Positions 9,165-16,900 of a DNA stretch of 64,000 nucleotides are shown one piece after another. The position numbers and the translations under genes were made by a program. The stretch comes from JBGPLJ01 sp963826145. GTDB lineage: Bacteria; Pseudomonadota; Gammaproteobacteria; Steroidobacterales; Steroidobacteraceae. The stretch covers positions 930,001-994,000 of the forward strand of contig CAWGVW010000001.1 of NCBI GenBank assembly GCA_963826145.1, written 5' to 3'. Position 1 is the stretch's first letter. Each line of letters starts with the position of its first letter. A model generated the notes under the pieces. That model saw only the letters and a list, made by a program, of their open reading frames with translations. It ran no database searches and had not been told where the DNA came from.

Positions 9165-9854
9165 GTGTTCACGCATTCCCGGATTGTCAGAACAATTCTT
9201 GCGGCTGTCCTTCTACTCGGTGCCGCGCTGGGGCCGGGCTTGGCCGGCGCGCAGGAGCTGGTCTGCGGATCGCTGGCTAATGGTTACGGACCCTATGACT
9301 ACACCGACCCGGCGCAGTATGAAACCTATATTCATCGAGTCGAGCTCGCGCATTTCACCGCTGAGGTCGAGACGCTGAAGCGCGGGACGACGGGCGTCGT
9401 CATGGGCGACATCGATTATCTTTTGCGCGCGTCTCCGAACCACCATCGCGCGCTCTATGCCATGGCCCGTTACTACCTGCAGCATCCGAAAGAGGATCAG
9501 ACGCCGGTTTACAAGTCGGCGGACTGCTATTTCGACCGCGCCATTCGCTTCAAGCCGGACGACGGCAATGTCTACCTCATCTACGGCATCTATCTCGCGC
9601 GCAAGGAGTTCAACGATCGCGCGCTCATCGCCTATAACAAGGCCATCGAACTGCTGCCCGATTCTGCGGAAGCCCGCTACGACATCGGGCTCCTCTATGC
9701 CGACATGAAAGATTTCGCCAACGCCTGCAAACATGCGCGCGAGGCGGCCCGGCTTGGCTATCCACTGCAGGGACTGGAAACCGAGTTGCGCGCGGCGGGC
9801 TACGATCCTGAAACCTGTCAGGCGCCGCGTCGGGCCAGCTCCGTCAACAACTGA
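9165..9854 (+). CDS. secreted tetratricopeptide-repeat protein
   Basis: A 229-residue exported protein. The GTG at 9165 is preceded by GTGAG and gives MFTHSRIVRT followed by a hydrophobic stretch ending AGAQ, a normal signal peptide cleaved before ELVCGS. A GTG at 9135 would add ten residues. The mature part has TPR-like helical pairs: SPNHHRALYAMARYYLQHP, PDDGNVYLIYGIYLARKEFNDRALIAYNKAIELLPDS and AEARYDIGLLYADMKDFANACKHA. Such periplasmic TPR proteins often act as scaffolds in polysaccharide export. It lies between the cupin and a glycosyltransferase; its partner is unknown. Confidence 0.82.
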   Translation: MFTHSRIVRTILAAVLLLGAALGPGLAGAQELVCGSLANGYGPYDYTDPAQYETYIHRVELAHFTAEVETLKRGTTGVVMGDIDYLLRASPNHHRALYAMARYYLQHPKEDQTPVYKSADCYFDRAIRFKPDDGNVYLIYGIYLARKEFNDRALIAYNKAIELLPDSAEARYDIGLLYADMKDFANACKHAREAARLGYPLQGLETELRAAGYDPETCQAPRRASSVNN

Positions 9855-9911
9855 TCCGATCCAACGGCGCCGAACGCAAGCTCCGGTTCCGGGCACTGGG
9901 GCGAGCGGCGC

Positions 9912-11174
9912 ATGCCAATGCAATCGAAGCGCGTACTCATCATCGCATTCCACTTTCCGCCGGCGAGCGGCAGCAGCGGCCTGCAGCGCAGCCTCAAGTT
10001 TGCGCGCTATCTCGGCGAGTATGGGTGGCAGCCCGCGGTGTTGACGGTAACGCCGTGGGCGCACCTCGAGACGAGCGATCAGCAGCTCGCCGAAATTCCC
10101 GCGGATATCGTCGTGCGGCGAGCACTTGCCCTTGATGCTGCACGGCACCTGTCATTGCGAGGCGCGTATCCGCAATTCCTTGCGTTGCCGGATCGCTGGT
10201 GCAGCTGGTGGTGGAGCGGCGTACCCATCGGGCTCGCCATGATTCGCAAGCTTGGGGTAAGCGCCATTTTCTCCACCTACCCGATTGCAACCGCTCACAG
10301 GATCGGCGCGACGCTTAAGCGAATGACGGGGCTGCCCTGGATCGCGGACTGCCGCGATTCGATGACCGAAGAGCACTATCCGACGAACCCCGCCGTGCGC
10401 CGGCGATACGTCGCGATCGAGCGGCGGATGGTCGCTTCGGCGAGCAAAGTGCTCTTCACGACACCGGGCACACTGCGGCTCTATGCTGGGCGCTATCCCG
10501 AGATTCCGGCGGACAGATGGTACTGCCTGCCGAACGGTTACGACGAGGAGAACTTCATGGCGGCTGCGCTCCGACCGCCGGTTGCGCGACCTCCGGGCAA
10601 ACGCAAGCTCCTCGTCCACAGCGGCATCGTCTATCCCAAAGAGCGCGACCCGACGGCACTCTTTGCAGCGTTGGCGCAGCTGCGCGATCGAAAGGTGCTT
10701 ACGGCCGACGGGCTCTGTGTCCGGCTGCGTGCGACGGCCAATGATGCCGAGATCCGTGCGCTGATCGAGCGTTTTGGTATCGGCGAATTTGTCGAGCTAG
10801 CGCCGCCGCTGCCCTACCACGATGCGCTGGCGGAGATGCTGGGAGCCGATGGGCTCCTCGTCCTGCAGGGCGCGAGCTGCAACCACCAGATACCCGCGAA
10901 AATCTACGAATATCTGCGGGCCGGCCGGCCGGTCCTTGCGCTCACCGATCCGCGTGGCGACACCGGCGAGCTGCTTGCGAAGAACGGCGTCGAGGCCATC
11001 GCGATGCTCGAGGATCGTGAAGCGGTCGGCTCGACGCTGATGAAATTTCTGCAATCTCTGCCCGCGTCGAGTGCTGTCACGCAGGCTACCGGCCAGGCCG
11101 AAGTCTACTCACGCCGCGCTCAGACCGGAGAGCTCGCGAGGCTCCTCGACGCCGTGACGAGCGATCGGCGATGA
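9912..11174 (+). CDS. glycosyltransferase family 4-like protein
   Basis: A 420-residue GT-B protein opening MPMQSKRVLIIAFHFPPASGS, the usual N-terminal Rossmann strand and glycine loop of GT4 enzymes that build exopolysaccharide. Other landmarks are WIADCRDSM, LPNGYDEENF, and the C-terminal YEYLRAGRPVLALTDPRGDTGELL donor site. It contains KLLVHSGIVYPKERDPTALF, the hinge into the second Rossmann domain. The gene ends four bases into the next, so it is coupled to the PLP enzyme and acyltransferase that follow. Substrate cannot be deduced. Confidence 0.87.
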   Translation: MPMQSKRVLIIAFHFPPASGSSGLQRSLKFARYLGEYGWQPAVLTVTPWAHLETSDQQLAEIPADIVVRRALALDAARHLSLRGAYPQFLALPDRWCSWWWSGVPIGLAMIRKLGVSAIFSTYPIATAHRIGATLKRMTGLPWIADCRDSMTEEHYPTNPAVRRRYVAIERRMVASASKVLFTTPGTLRLYAGRYPEIPADRWYCLPNGYDEENFMAAALRPPVARPPGKRKLLVHSGIVYPKERDPTALFAALAQLRDRKVLTADGLCVRLRATANDAEIRALIERFGIGEFVELAPPLPYHDALAEMLGADGLLVLQGASCNHQIPAKIYEYLRAGRPVLALTDPRGDTGELLAKNGVEAIAMLEDREAVGSTLMKFLQSLPASSAVTQATGQAEVYSRRAQTGELARLLDAVTSDRR

Positions 11175-12283
11175 GCGGAACGCACAACGTGCTGCCTGCG
11201 CCTTCGCTGGCAGCGATGTTTGGCGGCGGCAGGAAGATCCGCATGGCGCTGGACAACGGCAAGGCGAGCTTCTATTCGAGCGGACGTGTGGCTCTGCGGG
11301 AGGCGCTGCGTGGTTTTTGCCGTGAAGCCACCGATGAGGTCCTGCTGCCGGCCTATCATTGCCTGTCGATGGTCGATGCCGTACGCGCAGTACCGGCTAC
11401 ACCCGTCTTCTACCGCGTCGACGAATCGCTCGCCCCGGCGTTGGACGACGTTGAGCGGCAGCTTGGGGCGAGAACGCGCGTCGTTGTCGGCGTGCACTAT
11501 TTTGGGCGGCCGCAGTCGCTGCAAGCGACGCGCGGTCTCGCAGCCAGGCAGGGACTTGCGTTGGTCGAAGACTGTGCGCACACGCTTTTCGGTACCGCCG
11601 ATGGAGTGCCGGTCGGAGCAGCCGGCACGCTCGCTGTGATGAGCCTGAGAAAGTTTTTTCCGGCCTTTGATGGCGGCGCTATCGTTGAGCGCGAGGGCGC
11701 GCGTGCGCGCCGGCCGCGACGCGCGTGGAAGCACGAGTTGCGCGGCCTCTATAACCTGCTCGAAGAGTTCCTGGCGCGTGCGCCGAGGGCACCGACCGCG
11801 GCGGCCGTAAGTGCTGCCGCGGATAACGGTACTGTCAGCGATTATCACGACAGTCGCTACGCATTCGATGAGCCGGGCAGGGCGATGAGTCTTGCGTCTC
11901 GGCTCGTGATGGCTCTCGCCTCGCAAGGCCGGCTGGTGGAAAAAAGGCGTGCGGCTTACGAATCGCTGGCCGCTCATCTTGCGCAGGTGGGTGGTGTCCG
12001 GTCGTTCTGGCGCGATGGCCTGGCCGCGGAAACCGTGCCCTACGTTTATCCACTGCTGCTGACGGGCGACGCCGATGCGGCGTACCGGGCAATTCGATCC
12101 CGCGGCATCGCGGCCTATCGCTGGGACGTGCTCGCAACGGAGCGCTGTGAGCAGTCAAATGAATACGCGCGTCGCCTGATCCAGCTTCCCTGCCATCAGG
12201 AACTCATGGAGTCCGACCTCGCAATGATCGCCGAGACGGTGAAAGCGGCTGTGACACAGCCAAGTTCCGGGGGGCAAGTGTGA
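11171..12283 (+). CDS. DegT/DnrJ/EryC1/StrS-type PLP-dependent enzyme
   Basis: A 370-residue fold-type I PLP enzyme. VEDCAH (D134) contacts the pyridine nitrogen, and SLRKFFPAFDGG carries the Schiff-base lysine (K161). VLLPAYHC and VVVGVHYFGRPQ match the conserved cofactor region. Such enzymes aminate keto-sugars or, when divergent, act on other carbonyls. The C-terminal part is shorter and less typical than in sugar aminotransferases, so the substrate may not be a nucleotide sugar. It overlaps its neighbours by four bases on each side, in a three-gene unit of glycosyltransferase, PLP enzyme and acyltransferase. Confidence 0.85.
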   Translation: MSGTHNVLPAPSLAAMFGGGRKIRMALDNGKASFYSSGRVALREALRGFCREATDEVLLPAYHCLSMVDAVRAVPATPVFYRVDESLAPALDDVERQLGARTRVVVGVHYFGRPQSLQATRGLAARQGLALVEDCAHTLFGTADGVPVGAAGTLAVMSLRKFFPAFDGGAIVEREGARARRPRRAWKHELRGLYNLLEEFLARAPRAPTAAAVSAAADNGTVSDYHDSRYAFDEPGRAMSLASRLVMALASQGRLVEKRRAAYESLAAHLAQVGGVRSFWRDGLAAETVPYVYPLLLTGDADAAYRAIRSRGIAAYRWDVLATERCEQSNEYARRLIQLPCHQELMESDLAMIAETVKAAVTQPSSGGQV

Positions 12284-13338
12284 GCTGGAACGTAGTCCCG
12301 GTCGGCGAATGGCCACGATGGCGCGAAGCATGGCTCGCGCTCAGCCGTGCCAGTAGCCACGATCATGCGCTGCTGCATCCGGCTTTCATCGATCCGCTGA
12401 TCGAGGCGTTCGCCGGAGCGGACACGTTTCTGGCCGTCGATACCGAGAATGGATCTGCGGCACACATGCTGCTGCTGCAGCGTCGCGGGTGGGGCAACTG
12501 GGAGTCATTCACGCCCTCGCAGATGCCGATCACGAGCATTGTTGCCGCCGAGGCCGGAAGGCTCGCGAGCGCACTCGAATCTCTCTGGCGCGCGCTGCCA
12601 GGCTGCAACTGGCTGCTCGGCCTGCAACGCTGGGACGAGCGGTATCAGGGAGCTGTCGGCAGCCTGGGCCCAACGTTCGAAACGGTACCGTATGCGACGA
12701 CCATGAGCATCGACATGAATCAGTCGTTCGCAGCGTACTGGCAGGCGCGGCCCAGCAAGCTCCGCAGCAACATCGGCCGGTACACGCGGCGCCTCGACAA
12801 GATCGAGGGCGGCTGGAGTTTCCGCGAATTGAATGCGCCGGCCGACATCGAGGCCGCTGTCGTCGAATACGGACGACTCGAGGGCCGTGGCTGGAAAGGT
12901 GCCGAGGGTTCTGCCATCGGCGATGACAATGAACAGGGCCGATTTTACCGTGCGGTCATGCGTAATTTTGCCGCGCTCGGGCGCGCGCACGTCTTTGAAC
13001 TGCGCCTCGGCGGGCAATTGATTGCATCGCGCATGGGCGTAGACAGCGGCGGCATGCTCGTCTTCCTCAAGACCGCATATGACGAGCAGCATTCCGAAAT
13101 CGCACCAGGCCGCATTCTTCTGCATCTCACGCTCGAGCGTGCGTTCTTGATGCAGGGGCTCACGCAGGCCGAGTTCTATACGAATGCGAGCGCGGACCAG
13201 CTGCAGTGGTGCACGGAGTCCCGCGCCATCGGCCATGTCAATTGCCACCGCACGACGTGGATCCGAAAGGCTCACGGACTCTGGCAGAAGAGGCGACGCA
13301 AAGATGCGGATCAGGCGCAGCCGGCGCCGGCATCCTGA
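12280..13338 (+). CDS. GNAT-fold (BioF2-like/FemAB-like) acyltransferase
   Basis: A 352-residue protein whose central and C-terminal parts match the acetyltransferase-6 (BioF2-like) pattern often found in exopolysaccharide loci. Visible elements include RPSKLRSNIGRYTRRLDKIEGG, EGRGWKGAEGSAIGDD, FYRAVMRNFAALGRAHVFELRLGG, and LHLTLERAFLMQGLTQAEFY near the acyl-donor site. It probably transfers an acyl or aminoacyl group to a sugar or lipid carrier in the cytoplasm. The GTG start overlaps the previous stop by four bases. It is the last gene before the regulatory region at 13.4-13.9 kb. Confidence 0.83.
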   Translation: MSWNVVPVGEWPRWREAWLALSRASSHDHALLHPAFIDPLIEAFAGADTFLAVDTENGSAAHMLLLQRRGWGNWESFTPSQMPITSIVAAEAGRLASALESLWRALPGCNWLLGLQRWDERYQGAVGSLGPTFETVPYATTMSIDMNQSFAAYWQARPSKLRSNIGRYTRRLDKIEGGWSFRELNAPADIEAAVVEYGRLEGRGWKGAEGSAIGDDNEQGRFYRAVMRNFAALGRAHVFELRLGGQLIASRMGVDSGGMLVFLKTAYDEQHSEIAPGRILLHLTLERAFLMQGLTQAEFYTNASADQLQWCTESRAIGHVNCHRTTWIRKAHGLWQKRRRKDADQAQPAPAS

Positions 13339-13358
13339 CGGTCCGTCGGTGCCTCGTC

Positions 13359-13376
13359 CGTCGCTGTGCAGCGACG
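13359..13376. promoter_or_regulatory. 18-bp perfect palindrome, possible activator site or end-of-operon hairpin
   Basis: The perfect inverted repeat CGTCGCTG-TG-CAGCGACG lies 20 bp after the acyltransferase stop and 142 bp upstream of the sigma-54 promoter. It contains GTC-N10-GAC, the core spacing of the GlrR-type activator site TGTC-N10-GACA. No T-run follows it, so it is a poor intrinsic terminator. Function unproven. Confidence 0.35.
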
Positions 13377-13424
13377 AATGAAACTCCATGACACTCAGTC
13401 ACTTAAGCCTGCAGTCGCGACCGC

Positions 13425-13442
13425 TGTCGCGGGGTGCCGACT
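13425..13442. promoter_or_regulatory. candidate sigma-54 activator site (TGTC-N10-GACT)
   Basis: Seven of eight bases match TGTC-N10-GACA, the site reported for GlrR-family enhancer-binding proteins, 75 bp upstream of the -24 element. A one-mismatch match is expected by chance many times in a window this size, so only its position supports it. Confidence 0.3.
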
Positions 13443-13517
13443 TTGGGCTCGATCGGCAATCGAGCGACTCGCTGCACTATTGACGTAACCCATTGTTTGC
13501 GATTGCGTTGGCGCAGC

Positions 13518-13534
13518 CTGGCACGCGGCTTGCT
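13518..13534 (+). promoter_or_regulatory. sigma-54 (RpoN) -24/-12 promoter
   Basis: CTGGCACGCGGCTTGCT has TGGCAC, five bases, then TTGCT. The invariant GG (13520-13521) and GC (13532-13533) are at exactly the required distance. It is one of the closest possible matches to the RpoN consensus and points right. Transcription should begin near 13545, about 90 nt before the riboswitch. Such promoters need an AAA+ enhancer-binding protein. PrsR-type activators are known from exosortase systems, and GlrR is encoded at 46-47 kb. Confidence 0.85.
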
Positions 13535-13635
13535 CTTCCTAATCTCTACAAGAGATTAAGTTGCCGTTGATGTTTCCATAACGTGACCGGTCGCGAGCAA
13601 ACGGAAGCAGCAGTCGGTGCAAAATCTTCGAGACG

Positions 13636-13721
13636 AGCTGATCAAGGCAAACCCGGCGAAAGTCGGGGACGCAAAGCCACCGGTCTAACGGCATGAGCCT
13701 ACGATAGCGGGGTTGCCAGCG
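13636..13721 (+). ncRNA. cyclic di-GMP-I (GEMM-I) riboswitch
   Basis: The sequence holds all the landmarks of the class I c-di-GMP aptamer. These are AAGGCAAACC, a six-pair hairpin closed by a GAAA tetraloop (CCCGGC-GAAA-GTCGGG), then GGGACGCAAAGCC. They are followed by a second arm with a tetraloop-receptor-like CTAACGGCAT...CCTACGATAGCGG and the closing GGGGTTGCC. The outer helix pairs GCTG (about 13637) with CAGC (about 13720). It lies in the leader of the giant secreted-protein gene at 13913, downstream of the sigma-54 promoter, and should couple that gene to cellular c-di-GMP. Whether it switches on or off cannot be told by eye. Confidence 0.94.
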
Positions 13722-13748
13722 GAGTGACCGGGGGCCTGTCCTCGCTCA

Positions 13749-13790
13749 CCGCGATCGCAGGGAATCCAGATCGCGGGAAGTTCTCTCTTG
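13749..13790 (+). terminator. hairpin after the riboswitch, possible expression platform
   Basis: An eight-pair stem CCGCGATC/GATCGCGG (13749-13756 with 13769-13776) around a 12-nt loop is followed by GAAGTTCTCTCTT, a moderately T-rich tail. Its place, 28 nt after the aptamer and 137 nt before the start codon, suits a transcription attenuator. The tail is not a clean T-run, so this is tentative. The rest of the leader (13791-13912) shows no further clear element. Confidence 0.45.
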
Positions 13791-13912
13791 GCAAACTAGC
13801 TGTAGTGGCGGCAGCATGCGCCGGCCGATGGCGATCCCTTGTTCAGCAGGCAATGGGAGTCAGCGGCTTGGCCGCGCGGCTTGAGTTTTCGCAATAGTGG
13901 GGCGCAGATCAT

Positions 13913-16900
13913 ATGCATCGCAGTCAAATCCTGCTGGCCATCGCCGCGTTATCCGTCGCCGGTAACGTTGCGCGGGCCGATCAGATCGACGACCTGCAAC
14001 CCGGCCAGTGGCTGCAGATTGCCAATTCAAAAATCAGCTCCGTCTTCCCGAGTCCCACGCCCCCCGGCAATAGCGGCCCTGCTTCCGTGACCGACGCCTG
14101 GTCGGGCGGCACCTACGATTCAACCCACAACTGGATGATCGTTTGGGGCGGCGGCCATGAGGACTACTCCGGCAACGAGGTCTATGCGTTCGATCTCGGA
14201 ACGCTCCACTGGCAGCGCGTGACAGATCCGAGCACGGACGTCGGCGGCTCGTCCGGCACCTTTGCCTATCCGGACGGCAAGCCGCGCGCGATGCATACGC
14301 ACGGCTACATTGAATTCGTTCCTCCGCTCGGCCGCTTCGTCGTCTTCGGTGGCGTTGCGCCTTACCCCGACATCGGCGTCGGACAGAAAGTCTTCAATCT
14401 CAACCTCGACACGAAGGTCTGGGATTCGAGCTACCCGTCGATGCCGAGCGGCGGCGGCGCACGCGGCTCCAATGCCGTCTTCGATTCCGTGACGGGCGAC
14501 GTCTGGGTTCAAACCGGAGAGGACAGCGCGCGCCTGCATCGATTCCATACAGCAACCAAGACCTGGACGTCGCACGGAAGCGGCGGTTACATCGAGATCT
14601 ACAACACCGCGGCGATTGACACCAATCGGCATCGCTTCGTCACGGTCGGCGGCTATAACGGCGATCAGATCCTGATGTGGGACCTCAATAGTCCCGATAC
14701 AGCCGCGACCGATCTGCGCAGCCGGACCACCGGCGACAAGACCGTCGAAACGGCCCGCGCGCCGGGATTCCAGTACGACACGGCCGCCGACAAATTTGTC
14801 GGCTGGAATGGCGGCACCAGCGTTTACACGCTCGATCCGGCGACCTGGGCCTGGTCGCGCGTCGCACCAGCGTCGTCGAACACCGTCACTCCGTCCGCAG
14901 CGAACGAAAACGGCACGTATGGCCGCTGGCGCTACGTGCCGTCGCGAAACGTCTTCGTTCTCGTCAACAGCACGGATTCGAATGTCTACGTGTACCGGCT
15001 GTCCGCCGGCGCGGGTTCAAACCTGCCAACGCTGAGCCTCGCTGCGCAGCCGTCCAGTGTCGGCATGAATGGCACGTCGACGCTCACCTGGACTTCGACG
15101 CTTGCGACCAGCTGCAACGCAACGGGAAGCTGGAGCGGTACGCGCCCTACCTCGGGGACCGAAAACGTCGGTCCCCTGACCGCAAATGCAACCTTTACGC
15201 TGACTTGCCAGGATAGTTCCGGCAATTCGGTGTCTCGTCAGGCGACGATTACCGTCGCCAGTGCGACGCCCGCTCCGACGATCACGCTGTCCGCGAATCC
15301 GACGTCGGTCACGTCGGGCGGATCGACCGTACTGGCCTGGACCGCTTCGAACGCGACGTCCTGCATGGCGTCGGGCGCGTGGTCGGGCAGCAAGGCGACA
15401 ACGGGCAGCCAGACTATCGGCTCGCTGACCGTTGCATCGACATTCACGTTGAGCTGCACGGGGTCGGGGGGAAACGCGTCCAAATCCGTGAGCGTCGGCG
15501 TCGCTGAGGTGACTGGAGTACCGAGTATCACTCTCAGTGCCAGTCCGATGTCCGTCGGTGCAAATGGCAGCAGCGCTTTGACCTGGTCAAGCCAGAACGC
15601 AACGAGTTGCGCAGGGTCGGGCAGCTGGAGCGGCACCAAGGCGACGTCAGGCACGGAGCCGGTCGGGCCACTCTCTGCCACATCCACCTTCACATTGACC
15701 TGCACTGGGGCCGGCGGCAGCGCTATGACAACAGTAACGGTCACGGTGGCGGGGCCCGTCATGGCGCCGACACTCGATCTGTCGGCTGATCCCGCGTCGG
15801 TAGCAGAGGGCACGAACACGACACTGACCTGGTCGAGCAACAGTGCTAACAGCTGTATGGCATCAGGCGGATGGAGCGGCAGCAAAGACCTCGACGGCAA
15901 CCAGTCGGTCGGCCCGATCACCAGCGCCGCGAGTTTTACGTTAACGTGCACGGGTGATGGGGGCAGCGTCGAGCACACGGTCACTGTCACCGTGCGTGCT
16001 GCCAATGACGTGGCTGCGGATTCCGGCGGCGGTTCCTTTGATGTTCTCGGATTGCTTTTCCTTGCCGGCGGCTTGCTGGCCCGTGCGGGTCGCGCGTTTC
16101 TGCGCCCGATCCCGCTCGCTGCAATCGGCGGCCGTTTCCCCATGATCCTCGCCGCATTACTGGCGGCTGCCAGCTTGACAGCCGCGCCGAAGACGGCCCG
16201 TGCCGGCACCGATATCGTGACTGTCACCGTATCGAGCGAAAGCTCGAGCGCGCAGGCAAACGTGCCGGTGACATTTGGCCAGGTTTTCAAGCAAGGACAA
16301 TTCGCTGCGGGCTCGATGCTCGGCGCGCGATTGAGCGACGGCACCGTGCTCTCGGCGCAGCTCGACAAGAAGGCGACGCACGGTGACGGTTCGCTGCGCC
16401 ATGGCGTCGTGACCCTGCGCATTCCGGGCCTTGCCGCGGGTGCGTCGCAGACGGTACAGCTTTCTGCCGAACCTTCGGGTTCGCAAGGGGCAGCGGTTGC
16501 ATTGAGCCAGCTGCTGGCGACGAGCTACGACACCACGGTCACTCTGAACGTCGGCGGCACGGACTACATCGCGTCTGCGCGCAGCCTGCTGCAAGCGGGC
16601 GCGACCTTGCAGTGGCTCAGTGGTCCGCAGGTATCGGAATGGATCGTCGGCGGTCCGGTCAAGACGAGCGGCGGCACCGCGCATCCGCATCTTGCCGTGT
16701 ATTTCCACGTGCGCGCCTACGCGGGCATCGACTCCGTGCGTACCGACGTCGTCGTCGAGAACAACTGGTCGCGACGCGCCTCGCCAAGTTCGTTCAGCTA
16801 CACGTACAGCATCAAGGCCGGCGGCGTGACCGCGGGGTCCGGAACACTGACACATTACAGTCATGCGCGCTGGCATCAGCCGGTGTGGTGGGGCACGACG

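Noticed and set aside
15010..15990. Regularly spaced similar DNA segments suggesting a CRISPR-like array
   Set aside because: Spacing is about 240 bp and the segments are in-frame Ig-like protein repeats.
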